A stretch of DNA of 44,728 nt from Akkermansia muciniphila (GTDB lineage Bacteria > Verrucomicrobiota > Verrucomicrobiia > Limisphaerales > UBA9464): assembly GCA_945900455.1 (NCBI GenBank), contig CAMDJH010000014.1:1-44728 (forward strand). Direction: 5' to 3'. The position numbers and the translations under genes are program-made. A model generated the notes under the pieces. It saw nothing but the letters and a program-made list of their open reading frames with translations. It made no database searches and was not told the DNA's origin. This document shows, piece after piece, positions 16,623-25,808 of the stretch. Each line of letters begins with the position of its first letter. Positions within the stretch are counted from its first letter, which is position 1.

Positions 16623-16742
16623 ATGGGATTTCCATTTGACGTATCGCCGGATCGAGTGAGATGGGTCGCGCTCTTAGCGGCGATCATCGGAATGCTTGGA
16701 GGAACTGTGCTGTGTCGTGACACATGTTTCCTTCCGCGTTGA
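16623..16742 (+). CDS. 39-residue membrane peptide, truncated last cassette
   Basis: The ATG at 16623 lies 13 bases after the GTTAAGC box and opens MGFPFDVSPDRVRWVALLAA followed by IIGMLGGTVLCRDTCFLPR. A hydrophobic helix (WVALLAAIIGMLGGTVL) is preceded by two arginines, giving a plausible single-span peptide. No attC follows, and the ordinary FAH operon begins 52 bp later, so this is probably the broken front end of the last cassette. The ORF is too short to be sure that it is expressed. Confidence 0.3.
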   Translation: MGFPFDVSPDRVRWVALLAAIIGMLGGTVLCRDTCFLPR

Positions 16743-16794
16743 CCGATTGAATTTCTCGGCCGACACTCCGCCCTCAACAGTAAATCAAACCATC

Positions 16795-17598
16795 ATGAAG
16801 CTTGTTCGCTATCAAGACCCCACGGGCAAAATATCTTTCGGTCGGCGTCACGACGACGGCCGCGTCACGCACGTCGAGGGTGACATCCTGACTTCGTTTA
16901 CGGACTCCGGAAAACCGGCCACCGTGGCGAAGCAACTCGCCCCAATCGAACCTCGCGACATCATTTGTATCGGCCTCAATTACCGGAAGCATGCCGCGGA
17001 GGGAAATCAGGCCATCCCGGAATATCCGGTGGTGTTCATGAAGAACCTTGGAACCGTTCAAAACCCCGGCGACCCCATTATTCTCCCGCGGCGGCTTCGG
17101 AGCGACGCCGTCGATTACGAATGCGAGTTGGCCGTGGTGATCGGGCGGGAGTGTTACAATGTCCCGAAGGCGAAGGCGCTCGATTACGTTCTGGGTTACA
17201 CCTGTGCGAATGACGTGAGCGCGCGGGACTGGCAAATTCAGAAGGGGGGCACCCAGTGGTGTCGCGGTAAGACGTTTGCAACCTTCTGCCCGCTGGGACC
17301 CTGGATCGTCACCCGCGATGAGATTCCCAATCCGAATGCGTTGTCGATTAAGACCGTGCTGAATGGGCAGACGATGCAGGATTGGAACACCAATGACATG
17401 ATCTTCGACGTTCCAACGTTGATCGAGTTCCTGAGCGGCAGCACGCGTCTGCTGGCCGGCACCGTCATTCTGACCGGCACGCCGCACGGAGTAGGCGCAG
17501 CCCGCAAGCCTCCGGTGTTCCTGAAACCGGGAGACAACGTCACGATCGAAATCGGCAGCATTGGCTCACTTACCAACCCGGTTATTGAAGAGACGTGA
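16795..17598 (+). CDS. Fumarylacetoacetate hydrolase family protein
   Basis: The product has 267 residues from the ATG at 16795; the upstream extension from 16696 has no family similarity. FAH-fold motifs appear in order: IICIGLNYRKHAAEG (57-70), FMKN, DYECELAVVIGR (107-118) with metal-ligand Glu109 and Glu111, GYTCANDVSARDWQ (134-147) with Asp140, GKTFATFCPLGPW, and ILTGTPHGVG near the C-terminus. Members hydrolyse or decarboxylate acylpyruvates and 2-keto acids; the exact substrate cannot be fixed. The stop overlaps the start of the PSD1 gene (GTGA), implying translational coupling in the operon 16795-22248, an unusual partner for a cytoplasmic enzyme. Confidence 0.9.
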   Translation: MKLVRYQDPTGKISFGRRHDDGRVTHVEGDILTSFTDSGKPATVAKQLAPIEPRDIICIGLNYRKHAAEGNQAIPEYPVVFMKNLGTVQNPGDPIILPRRLRSDAVDYECELAVVIGRECYNVPKAKALDYVLGYTCANDVSARDWQIQKGGTQWCRGKTFATFCPLGPWIVTRDEIPNPNALSIKTVLNGQTMQDWNTNDMIFDVPTLIEFLSGSTRLLAGTVILTGTPHGVGAARKPPVFLKPGDNVTIEIGSIGSLTNPVIEET

Positions 17599-20500
17599 TC
17601 TGGCTTCGCATCCAATTGAAAGTCCGCTCGTTTCGTTGCATCGCCCTGGCGGTGTGTTTAGTCGAGTGCGTCGGCTTCGGCACGGTCGAGGGTGCGACGG
17701 CACCCTCCTATACGCGGGACGTCCGGCCCATTTTAGCCGAGCATTGCTTTGCCTGCCACGGTCAGGACGACAAAGCCCGAAAAGGGGGCCTCCGCCTTGA
17801 CCTCCGGAATATTGCGCTGGTCGGTGGAAAATCGGGCAAGCCCGCGCTGCAGCCGGGAAATCCTGAGGGTTCCGAGTTGATGGCTCGAATCACCTCCCTG
17901 GATGCCGACGTGCGGATGCCGCCACCCGAGGCAAAGAAGCCGCTGTCCGGTGCCGAGATTGAGATCCTTCGGCAGTGGGTCGGCTCCGGCGCGGAATACC
18001 AGCCGCATTGGTCATTCATCGAGCCCGTTCGCCCAAAGCTGCCGACTCTTAAGGCACCCAGGTCGGGTTTAGATCCCGGTTCGCCGATCGATGCATTCGT
18101 TCGCGCACGCCTCGAACGGGAAGATCTCAAGCCCGCCCCGGAAGCCGATCGGCCCGCCTTGTTGCGTCGGTTGTCGCTGGATCTGACGGGATTACCCCCG
18201 AGCCCGAAAGAACTGGAATCCTACCTTAACGATTCCGCGCCGGACGCTTACTCAAAGCAAGTGGATCGGCTCCTGGCGTCCCCCCACTTTGGGGAACGCT
18301 GGGCGCAATGGTGGCTCGACGCCGCCCGGTACTCCGATTCCGACGGCTACGAAAAGGACCTTCCGCGGCAACAATGGGCGTGGCGTGATTGGGTCATTCA
18401 GGCGTTGAATAGGGACCTGCCGTATGACCGCTTCGTGATCGAGCAGATCGCCGGTGACTTGCTACCGAACGCTACCCAAGACGAGCGGACGGCCACGGGT
18501 TTTCTTCGAAATAGCATGGTGAATGAAGAGGGTGCGATTATCGCCGAACAATTCCGGACGGAAGGTTTGATCGACCGAATGGATTGTCTTGGGAAAGCAG
18601 TGCTCGGCCTGACGTTTCAATGTGCTCAGTGCCACTCGCATAAATTCGATCCGCTGACTCAGGAAGAATATTATCGGATATTCGCGTTTCTAAATAACGA
18701 TTTCGAAAGCATCGGGCGTGTGTATTCCCCCGAACAATTGAAGAGCATCGACCGGATTAATGGGGGAATAGCGGACGAGGAGGCGGCGCTGAAAGCGATG
18801 CAGCCGGATTGGCCGAAGCGGCTGAGTGACTGGGTGGCCCGGCAACGGCCTCCGGTCGCAAACTGGGAACCGTTGGATGCGACCGATCAAATCCTGGAGG
18901 GCGGTCTCGCCCATCCCGAAGAACTGCCGGATCATTCCATTATTACGCTCGGCTTTCGACCTTCGAGCGGCGATCTGCGGGTGTTTGGCCGCACGTCTCG
19001 GACGAATCTCACTGGACTCCGCTTGGAGGCGATGACTCACGGAGATCTGGCGTTTGGCGGCCCGGGCCGGAGTCCGCCGGGAACATTTGCCGTGAGTGAA
19101 CTGATCTTGGAGACCCGGCCTGTGGGCTCGACCAACGCCTGGGTCAAGGTGGGCTTGACGAACGCCACCGCGGACTTTGCGGAAACCGATCACGCACTCG
19201 TCGCCTCCCCGAAACCCGATGCAACCGAAGACAAACGGCGCTTGGGGCCTGCCCGGTATCTGATCGATGGCAATGAGGAAACCGCTTGGAGCGCCGACCG
19301 CGGGCTTGGCCGACGGCATACGGATTACGAGGCGGTGGTTCAGTTGGCGCCCACGAATACACCCTTCACCGGCGCCGGTGTCGAACTCCGTGTTACGTTG
19401 CAATTTCGCCATGCCGGCCCGGGTTCCGGGCAGAACAATTTTCTGGGCCGCTTTCGCATTTCGTTCACCGACGAGCCGACCCCGGTTGCCGATCCGTTGC
19501 CTCGCCGCGTGCGTGCGGCCCTCGCGAAATCGGCCGACGATCGGACGCCAGCCGAGCGGGCCGCTATTTTTAGCACTTGGCGGTCCGTCAGCCCGGAGGC
19601 AAAGGAAAGCAACGGACGAATCGAAGCATTCTGGCGCGAGTTTCCGGAGGGAGACACCGTGTTAAACCTGGCTCAACGCCCGCCGGATTTGGCCCGCGAG
19701 ACGTCTCTTCTCGAACGGGGTAGTTGGCAGAAACCCGGCCGCAAAATCACCGCCGGCACGCCCGCGTTCCTGCACCCGCTTCCCGCCGGGGCCGGGTCGA
19801 GCCGTCTTACATTGGGCCGATGGCTCGTCGATCGGCGGTCACCCACCACCGCAAGGGTCATCGTTAACCGCGTCTGGCAGGCATATTTCGGCCTGGGACT
19901 CGTCGAGACGCCCGAGGATTTTGGACTGCGCGCTCCGTTGCCCACTCACCCGGAACTTCTGGATTGGCTCGCGGTTGAGTTCATGGAACCGGTCACTCAG
20001 AAGTCACCCGATGAACAACCATGGTCGCTGAAGCATCTTCACCGTTTGATCGTGAATAGCGCGACGTACCGACAGTCTGCCAAGCTTGACCCCGGTCTGA
20101 TGGCGCGTGATCCCGTTAATCGGTTGCTCGCCCGCGGCCCCCGGTTCCGTGCGGAGGCCGAGATGATCCGCGATGTCGCGCTCAGCGCAGCGGGACTGCT
20201 GCACGAACGCGTCGGGGGTCCGAGTTTTTATCCGCCGGTCCCCGAGAGCATGTTTGCTTTCAACTACACCAAAATTGCCTGGCCTACCGCCACCGGGGCC
20301 GAGCGGTATCGGCGCTCGCTCTATCAGTTCCGCCGACGATCCATGCCCGACCCGGTGCTCGGTGGATTTGACGCCCCGAATGGGGATTCCGCCTGCGTTC
20401 GCCGGGTTCGGAGCAACACGCCCCTGGCGGCGTTAACGGGATTGAATGAACCCATTTTTGTGGAGGCATCCCGCGCGTTGGCGTTGCGAACGTTGCGCGA

Positions 20501-20771
20501 GGCAAAACCGACGGAATCGGACCGCATTGAATATGCCTTTCGTCTCTGTACCGGCCGGGTGCCAAGACCCGCCGAGATCACCCTCATTCGCGACCTCCTC
20601 AAGTCCCGTCAGCAGAGAATCGCTGACGGTTGGGTTCCCGCAAAGGAAATTGCATTTACGGATCCCGGGTCGATCGAGCAACTTCCGGCCGGAACGAATC
20701 CGACCGAAGCGGCGGCGTGGGCAATTGTTTCCCGCGTACTCTTGAACCTTGATGAAACGCTGACGAAATAG
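17595..20771 (+). CDS. PSD1 cytochrome c protein with DUF1549 and DUF1553
   Basis: The product has 1058 residues; the start is taken as the GTG at 17595 overlapping the FAH stop. A signal peptide is followed by a planctomycete-type cytochrome c domain with heme motif CFACH (51-55) and the distal [21 protein letters not shown] region. DUF1549 follows ([40 protein letters not shown]), with a second CxxCH at about 343-347 ([11 protein letters not shown]). A central jelly-roll-like insert comes next. DUF1553 ends the protein ([58 protein letters not shown]). It is a periplasmic multi-domain protein of unestablished function, typically paired with DUF1501, as here. Confidence 0.93.
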   Translation: MIWLRIQLKVRSFRCIALAVCLVECVGFGTVEGATAPSYTRDVRPILAEHCFACHGQDDKARKGGLRLDLRNIALVGGKSGKPALQPGNPEGSELMARITSLDADVRMPPPEAKKPLSGAEIEILRQWVGSGAEYQPHWSFIEPVRPKLPTLKAPRSGLDPGSPIDAFVRARLEREDLKPAPEADRPALLRRLSLDLTGLPPSPKELESYLNDSAPDAYSKQVDRLLASPHFGERWAQWWLDAARYSDSDGYEKDLPRQQWAWRDWVIQALNRDLPYDRFVIEQIAGDLLPNATQDERTATGFLRNSMVNEEGAIIAEQFRTEGLIDRMDCLGKAVLGLTFQCAQCHSHKFDPLTQEEYYRIFAFLNNDFESIGRVYSPEQLKSIDRINGGIADEEAALKAMQPDWPKRLSDWVARQRPPVANWEPLDATDQILEGGLAHPEELPDHSIITLGFRPSSGDLRVFGRTSRTNLTGLRLEAMTHGDLAFGGPGRSPPGTFAVSELILETRPVGSTNAWVKVGLTNATADFAETDHALVASPKPDATEDKRRLGPARYLIDGNEETAWSADRGLGRRHTDYEAVVQLAPTNTPFTGAGVELRVTLQFRHAGPGSGQNNFLGRFRISFTDEPTPVADPLPRRVRAALAKSADDRTPAERAAIFSTWRSVSPEAKESNGRIEAFWREFPEGDTVLNLAQRPPDLARETSLLERGSWQKPGRKITAGTPAFLHPLPAGAGSSRLTLGRWLVDRRSPTTARVIVNRVWQAYFGLGLVETPEDFGLRAPLPTHPELLDWLAVEFMEPVTQKSPDEQPWSLKHLHRLIVNSATYRQSAKLDPGLMARDPVNRLLARGPRFRAEAEMIRDVALSAAGLLHERVGGPSFYPPVPESMFAFNYTKIAWPTATGAERYRRSLYQFRRRSMPDPVLGGFDAPNGDSACVRRVRSNTPLAALTGLNEPIFVEASRALALRTLREAKPTESDRIEYAFRLCTGRVPRPAEITLIRDLLKSRQQRIADGWVPAKEIAFTDPGSIEQLPAGTNPTEAAAWAIVSRVLLNLDETLTK

Positions 20772-20805
20772 GAACTTAGATTCCTTCCCTAGCCTTCCTC
20801 CCCGT

Positions 20806-22248
20806 ATGAAACATCCCTCCGAGATCGTCGCCGAAACTCACCGCCTCGCCTCGCGTCGATGGTTCCTCCGCGATTGCGGTCTCGGACTTGGGAGCATCGC
20901 ATTGGCATCGTTGCTGAACCGGCCTTCCGCCCACGCGGCTTTTTCCGATCGATCGAGCCCGGTCGCGCCGCTGGCACCGCAGCCCCCGCATTTCACGCCC
21001 AAAGCCAAACGCGTCATCTACATTTTTCAGGCGGGAGCACCCAGTCACCTCGATCTGTTCGATTACAAGCCGGAACTGACAAAACGATCCGGCCAGTTGC
21101 CGCCCGCCGAACTCCTCAAGGATTACCGAGCGGCATTCATTAACCCGAACTCCGCGTTGCTCGGTTCGAAGTTCAAGTTCCAGAGGCACGGCAGGTCGGG
21201 TCTCGAACTTTCCGAACTCCTCCCGCACACCGCCAGTGTTGCCGACGACCTGTGCATGATTCGCTCGATGCAGACGGACGCGGTTAACCACGCGCCTGCG
21301 CAAATTCTGATGAACACAGGTTCTCAGCTTTTCGGCCGACCCAGCCTCGGTGCGTGGACTCTCTACGGCCTTGGCACTGAAAACACCGACCTTCCCGGGT
21401 ATGTGGTTCTCAGTAGCGCCAACGGCACCAGCGGGGGTGCGAGCAATTGGGGCAGCGGCTTTCTTCCCACGGTTTACAATGGCATTCCCTTTCGGGGGAC
21501 CGGGGACCCGGTCTTGTACCTGTCGAACCCACGTGGTTTTGATCCCGAGACCCAGCGCGCGTCGCTCGACACGCTCCGCCAGCTCAACGAACTCAATCTG
21601 GCTGAACTGGGGGATCCTGAAACCGCGGCGCGCATTCAGGCCTACGAAATGGCCTATAAAATGCAAACCAGTGCGCCCGAGCTAATGGACCTTTCCCAAG
21701 AGCCCAAGCATATCCTGGATCTATACGGCGTCGACCCCGCCAAACCTGGCTTCGCGCGCAATTGTCTGCTGGCTCGAAGACTGGTTGAGCGCGGCGTTCG
21801 GTTTGTGCAGCTCTTCCACGAAGCCTGGGACCAGCACAGCGACCTCAAAAAGGGCTTGACCAACAATTGTCGCGATACCGATCAGGCGAGCGCCGGACTC
21901 ATCAAAGATCTCAAAGCACGCGGACTTCTCGAAGACACGCTCGTGATTTGGGGCGGAGAATTCGGACGGACGCCCATGGTCCAAGGGGGCGACGACGGCC
22001 GGGATCATCACAATCGCGGATTTTCAATCTGGTTGGCAGGGGGCGGTGTTCGTCCCGGGATCTCCTTCGGCGCCACGGATGACTTTGGATTCAACGCGGT
22101 TGAGAACCCAGTCCATGTCCATGATCTCCAGGCCACCTTGTTGCATCTCCTCGGCTTTGATCACACCCGCCTGACCTTCCGTTCCCAGGGCCGTGATTTT
22201 CGTCTCACCGATGTCCACGGCAAACGAGTGACGGGCATCCTGGCCTGA
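20806..22248 (+). CDS. DUF1501 family twin-arginine exported protein
   Basis: The product has 480 residues. The N-terminus carries a twin-arginine signal, [23 protein letters not shown]1501 motifs are [44 protein letters not shown]-like [52 protein letters not shown] and [17 protein letters not shown]. The Asp/His clusters resemble the metal site of sulfatase/phosphatase-like folds. It starts 34 bp after the PSD1 gene; this PSD1-DUF1501 pairing is the standard arrangement in Planctomycetes and Verrucomicrobia, where the pair is thought to act together in the periplasm, perhaps in glycan breakdown. Its stop faces the pst operon with a 15-bp gap. Confidence 0.93.
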   Translation: MKHPSEIVAETHRLASRRWFLRDCGLGLGSIALASLLNRPSAHAAFSDRSSPVAPLAPQPPHFTPKAKRVIYIFQAGAPSHLDLFDYKPELTKRSGQLPPAELLKDYRAAFINPNSALLGSKFKFQRHGRSGLELSELLPHTASVADDLCMIRSMQTDAVNHAPAQILMNTGSQLFGRPSLGAWTLYGLGTENTDLPGYVVLSSANGTSGGASNWGSGFLPTVYNGIPFRGTGDPVLYLSNPRGFDPETQRASLDTLRQLNELNLAELGDPETAARIQAYEMAYKMQTSAPELMDLSQEPKHILDLYGVDPAKPGFARNCLLARRLVERGVRFVQLFHEAWDQHSDLKKGLTNNCRDTDQASAGLIKDLKARGLLEDTLVIWGGEFGRTPMVQGGDDGRDHHNRGFSIWLAGGGVRPGISFGATDDFGFNAVENPVHVHDLQATLLHLLGFDHTRLTFRSQGRDFRLTDVHGKRVTGILA

Positions 22249-22263
22249 GGGCCCTCGACGGTC

Positions 22264-23067
22264 TCACCCGTAGCGGCCTTCGATGTATTCAGCCGTCTTC
22301 GGTAACTTCGGGGTGACGAACATCTCCGCGGTGCGGCTGTGCTCGATGAGTTGACCCAGGAGCATGAAGATGCATTCGTCGCTGCAACGGCGGGCCTGAG
22401 CCATGTTATGCGTGACGATGACGAGCGTGTAGCGACCCTTCAGCATGAACATCAGTTCCTCGATGGCGCGCGTGCCGTTGACATCCAGCGCGCTGCACGG
22501 TTCGTCCATCAGGACGATTTCGGGCTTGAGCGGAAGCAGGCGGGCGATGCAGAGCTTTTGTTGTTGCTCCAACTGAAGGGTGATGGCTTTGGCATCCAGG
22601 CGGTCCTTCAGGTCACTCCAGAGGCCGACTTCGGTTAATGCCTTTTCCACGGCATCATCGAGGTCGGATTTCTTCAGGCCTTTTTCGTCGTGGATCCGGA
22701 GCCCAAAAACAACGTTTTCATAGACTGAAAGAGGCAATGGGTTCGGACGCTGGAAGACCATGCCGACGCTCTTGCGCAATTCGATGAGGGAAACATCCGG
22801 GTCATAGATATTCTTACCGAGGAGTCTAATTTCCCCCTGGGTGGTGACATTGCCGTAGCGTTCGTTCACTCGGTTGAAGCAGCGCAAGAGGGTCGTCTTA
22901 CCACAGCCGCTGGGCCCGATCAGCGAGGTAATGATACCCTGCTTGATGTCGACGTTAACGTTGTGCAACGCCTGAAACTTGGCGTACCAGAGGCATAGAT
23001 TACGGGCGGTGATCCCGTATTGGACCTGGCCCGCGGCGGGTTCGGCGTCAGGAGTGGCGGGATTCAT
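22264..23067 (-). CDS. pstB: Phosphate ABC transporter ATP-binding protein with degenerate signature
   Basis: The product has 267 residues. Its start overlaps the stop of the preceding ATPase gene (ATGA). Visible: A-loop Tyr in LWYAKF, Walker A GPSGCGKTT (51-59), Q-loop Gln106 in VFQRPNPLP, Walker B with Glu189 in IVLMDEP, and switch His220 in VTHNMAQA. The ABC signature, normally LSGGQ, is LQLEQ (164-168), and the D-loop SALDP is SALDV. Overall similarity is to PstB, which normally works as a homodimer powering phosphate import. With a ruined signature, a homodimer of this protein should hydrolyse poorly. The neighbour at 23064 supplies the intact signature, so a heterodimer is inferred. Confidence 0.93.
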   Translation of the reverse strand: MNPATPDAEPAAGQVQYGITARNLCLWYAKFQALHNVNVDIKQGIITSLIGPSGCGKTTLLRCFNRVNERYGNVTTQGEIRLLGKNIYDPDVSLIELRKSVGMVFQRPNPLPLSVYENVVFGLRIHDEKGLKKSDLDDAVEKALTEVGLWSDLKDRLDAKAITLQLEQQQKLCIARLLPLKPEIVLMDEPCSALDVNGTRAIEELMFMLKGRYTLVIVTHNMAQARRCSDECIFMLLGQLIEHSRTAEMFVTPKLPKTAEYIEGRYG

Positions 23068-23867
23068 CCGAAAATTCCATTCACGTAATCGTGGGTGCGC
23101 TGATCCTTTGCCTTGTCACTGAACATAACTTCGGTGGTGTCGAGTTCGATAATCTCACCATTCCAGAGAAACAGGGTGCGTGCGGCAAGGCGGCGGGCCT
23201 GTTGGATGAGGTTGGTCACGAGTATAATTGTCATGTCTCGCTTCAGTTCCCGAAGGACATCTTCAATCCGCATCGTGGTGACGGGGTCAATGGCGATGCT
23301 GAATTCGTCGAGGCACAGAATCTCCGGCTGATGGGAGAGTGCGCGGGCGATCGTCAGGCGTTGTTGTTGGCCGCCGGAGAGCTTCGTGCCGAGCGAGTCG
23401 AGCCGATCCTTCACTTCATCCCAAAGGGCCGCCTGACGCAGGCATTTCTCGACGAGGCCGTCGAGGTCGGATTTTTTGCGCATACCGGAGGTGCGCGGCG
23501 CAAATGCGACGTTGTCGTAGATGCTCAACGGCAGGCCGACGGGGAGGGGGGCGACCATTCCGATCTTGCGCCGCAGTTCATACACGTTACGCATTTGTCT
23601 CACGTCCGTTCCGTCCACTTGGATGATGCCGCGGACTCGAGCGCTGGCGGTGAAATCGATGGTGCGGTTGATGCAGCGAAGGAGTGAGGTTTTGCCCGAT
23701 TGCGCGGGGCCGATGACCCCGAGAATTTCGTTCGGCTCGACATGGAACGAAATGCCATGGATGACCTCCTTCGGCCCGTAGCTGAGGCGGAGATTCTCGA
23801 TCAGGATCTTGGGCGAAGCCGACTGCGAAGACGGCGACCGGACGGGTTCTGGGGTGGGAATTGTCAT
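23064..23867 (-). CDS. pstB: Phosphate ABC transporter ATP-binding protein with defective Q- and H-loops
   Basis: The ATG at 23867 overlaps the pstA stop (TAATG); an ATG two codons earlier (23873) is an alternative. The product has 267 residues, the same length as its partner. Walker A GPAQSGKTS (53-61), signature LSGGQQQRL (163-171) and Glu188 of Walker B (ILCLDEF) are present. The Q-loop glutamine is Pro107 (MVAPLPVG instead of MVFQxPNP), and the switch histidine is Asn219 (VTNLIQQA instead of VTHNMQQA). These defects mirror those of the other PstB: paired, they would give one complete ATP site (partner Walker A/B and His, this signature) and one degenerate site. Confidence 0.93.
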   Translation of the reverse strand: MTIPTPEPVRSPSSQSASPKILIENLRLSYGPKEVIHGISFHVEPNEILGVIGPAQSGKTSLLRCINRTIDFTASARVRGIIQVDGTDVRQMRNVYELRRKIGMVAPLPVGLPLSIYDNVAFAPRTSGMRKKSDLDGLVEKCLRQAALWDEVKDRLDSLGTKLSGGQQQRLTIARALSHQPEILCLDEFSIAIDPVTTMRIEDVLRELKRDMTIILVTNLIQQARRLAARTLFLWNGEIIELDTTEVMFSDKAKDQRTHDYVNGIFG

Positions 23868-24787
23868 TACCATTTTTTCCGAGTTCGCAGCCAGACGCGG
23901 AACACGATGGCAGTGGCATTGATCAAGAGCACCGTGCCGAGGAGCGTGACGGCGATGGCGTAGGGCAGGGCTTCCGGCGCGTTCGTGACCTGGGTCGTGA
24001 CGGTGTAGAGATGCATCGAGAGGGCCATGCACTGATCCTTGATGCCGTACGCGAACAGGTTTCCCTCGGGAATATTCCGATAGAAGACAGCGCCGGTGAA
24101 CATGATCGGGGCGGTTTCACCCGCGGTGCGGCTGACTTGAAGGATGACGCCGGTGAGGATGCCGCTGATGGAATTCGGCAGGACGATGGCTTGGATTGTT
24201 TGCCAGCGCGTCGCGCCGACATTCCAGCACGCTTCGCGGAAGCTCACGGGGACGGAGGCGAGGGATTCCTTGGTTGAGGCGATGATGACGGGCAACGTCA
24301 TGATGGCGAGGGTCAGGGCGGCGGCGAGGATTGAGCGGTCGAGGCGCGCGAAGAGTACGAAGGCGCCGAGACCGAAGAGCGCGTGCACAATGCTGGGAAC
24401 CCCCGCGAGATTCACAACGGCGAGGTTTACGATGCGGTTGAACCAATTATCCTTTGCATATTCATTGAGATACACCGCCGCGAGCACGCCGATCGGAGCG
24501 GAGATGCAGAGCGAGAGAACGACCAGATAAATCGTCCCAAGCAGCGCGGACCAGATGCCGCCCTTCCTCATGCCGTGGGTCGGGTTGGTGGTGAGGAAGT
24601 CCCAGGATAGGATCGGGGCGGCTTTGTACGCGAGGTAGCCAAGGATGAGAGCCAACGGGATGACCATCGCCAGAGTCATGGTGCCGAAGAGGCACTGGGC
24701 GAGCATTTCGGCGCGTCGCTTCTTTCGGGTGAACGCTGTCTCCGTGAAGAGGTCAGCCGGGTTGGATCCGCGCGCGTTCATCGGCAT
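23867..24787 (-). CDS. pstA: Phosphate ABC transporter permease PstA
   Basis: The product has 306 residues. The start overlaps the pstC stop as TAATG. After a cytoplasmic N-terminus with a KKRR cluster, about six hydrophobic segments follow. PstA-typical motifs: FLTTNPTHGMRKGGIWSALL, IGVLAAVYLNEYAKDNWFNR, VNLAGVPSIVHALFGLGAFV, and the EAA-type loop for ATPase docking, REACWNVGATRWQTIQAIVL, followed by RTAGETAPIMFTG. It forms the membrane channel with PstC for high-affinity phosphate uptake. It sits in the operon phoU-pstS-pstC-pstA-pstB-pstB, with all four downstream junctions overlapping or closely spaced. Confidence 0.95.
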   Translation of the reverse strand: MPMNARGSNPADLFTETAFTRKKRRAEMLAQCLFGTMTLAMVIPLALILGYLAYKAAPILSWDFLTTNPTHGMRKGGIWSALLGTIYLVVLSLCISAPIGVLAAVYLNEYAKDNWFNRIVNLAVVNLAGVPSIVHALFGLGAFVLFARLDRSILAAALTLAIMTLPVIIASTKESLASVPVSFREACWNVGATRWQTIQAIVLPNSISGILTGVILQVSRTAGETAPIMFTGAVFYRNIPEGNLFAYGIKDQCMALSMHLYTVTTQVTNAPEALPYAIAVTLLGTVLLINATAIVFRVWLRTRKKW

Positions 24788-25734
24788 TACTTCTTGCGAA
24801 CCCCTTTCACGGCGAAGTCGGCCAGAAGATTCACCAGGAACGTAATCGTGAAGAGGAGAATACCAATCAGAAACAGGACGCGGTAATGGTCGGAACCTTC
24901 GGCAGTTTCTCCGAGTTCGGCCGCGATGGTCGCCGTGAGAGTGCGGACCGAATCAAAGATGCTATGGGGGATGTTGACAGAATGCCCGGTGGCCATCAGC
25001 ACCGCCATCGTCTCCCCGACGGCACGGCCGACGCCGAGAAGAACGGCGGCGAGCAGGCCGTTCTTGGCCGCAGGCAGGAGCAAGCGCCAGATCAGTTGCC
25101 ACTTTGTGCAACCCAGCGCGATACCGGCTTCACGGTAGGAATCAGGAACGGCTTTGAGCGCGTCTTCACCGATGCTGACCATGATGGGAACGCTCATCAA
25201 CGCGAGCAGGATTGCCGCATTGAGGACGTTCAGACCGACCTGCACATTAAACACTTTCTGGATGACCCCGTTCAGCACGGTCAGGCCGATAAAGCCCCAC
25301 ACCACGCTCGGAATCGCCGCGAGCAGTTCGATCGTGATCTTCAGTGTCTCCTTCATTTTCTTGCCGCAGAATTCGGACAGGAACACCGCCGCACCAATGC
25401 CGAAGGGAACCGCGATCAACATGGCGAGCACGGTGACGCTAAACGTGCCGATGATGAGAGCACCGACGCCGTATCGCGGTGTGTTGAGGGACGTGGGATA
25501 CCAGGTCTGCGTGAAGAAGAACTTTCCGAGGTCGAGCTTGCGAAGGATGGGCGCGCCCTCGCGGAAGACGAAAAAGAAAATGGCGAAGACGAAGATCATC
25601 GCACTGATGCCGCAAAGGTGGATCAGGACTTCGATCACCCGTTCGCCCAGAATCCCCAAGTTGCCGCGTCGCGGGCGGGCCGTCTGGCGGGTGCTCGCGA
25701 CGGTGGCGGGGTTCTCACGGACGGCATTCACCAT
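24787..25734 (-). CDS. pstC: Phosphate ABC transporter permease PstC
   Basis: The product has 315 residues. It starts MVNAVREN and has a first hydrophobic segment at about residues 35-60. PstC motifs include REGAPILRKLDLGKFFFTQT, YGVGALIIGTFSVTVLAMLI, IELLAAIPSVVWGFIGL, and the docking loop YREAGIALGCTKWQLIWRLL followed by GRAVGETMAVLMATGH. It is the partner of PstA in the phosphate channel. A 74-bp gap separates it from pstS upstream, the largest gap in the operon apart from its promoter; no terminator hairpin was recognised there. Confidence 0.95.
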   Translation of the reverse strand: MVNAVRENPATVASTRQTARPRRGNLGILGERVIEVLIHLCGISAMIFVFAIFFFVFREGAPILRKLDLGKFFFTQTWYPTSLNTPRYGVGALIIGTFSVTVLAMLIAVPFGIGAAVFLSEFCGKKMKETLKITIELLAAIPSVVWGFIGLTVLNGVIQKVFNVQVGLNVLNAAILLALMSVPIMVSIGEDALKAVPDSYREAGIALGCTKWQLIWRLLLPAAKNGLLAAVLLGVGRAVGETMAVLMATGHSVNIPHSIFDSVRTLTATIAAELGETAEGSDHYRVLFLIGILLFTITFLVNLLADFAVKGVRKK

Positions 25735-25808
25735 GTTTTCGGGAGAAGGTGGGTGATGAGAGGAGCAGCCTGTTGGCTCGACCCATGTCGCGCCACCCGT
25801 GATCCTTA

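Larger units (their letters stand above)
12743..16742. other. Integron-type cassette run without integrase (CALIN-like)
   Basis: Six cassette-like units lie head to tail on the + strand between two ordinary operons. The units are separated by elements that begin with RYYYAAC-like and end with GTTRRRY-like boxes and fold as imperfect inverted repeats with unpaired bases. The best are at 14140-14214 and 16484-16609; weaker ones are at 12916-12954, 13382-13431, 14900-14949 and 16056-16111. Start codons lie only 4 to 22 bases after an R box. Stop codons fall inside the following site (14941 and 16489). Cargo genes are unrelated and several are broken. No integron integrase gene is present. The boxes and pairing are read directly; the integron interpretation is an inference. 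Confidence 0.6.

Noticed and set aside
12454-16794. An integron integrase gene belonging to the cassette array
   Set aside because: Both strands were read. Only a core-binding fragment of a tyrosine recombinase is present and no catalytic domain was found.
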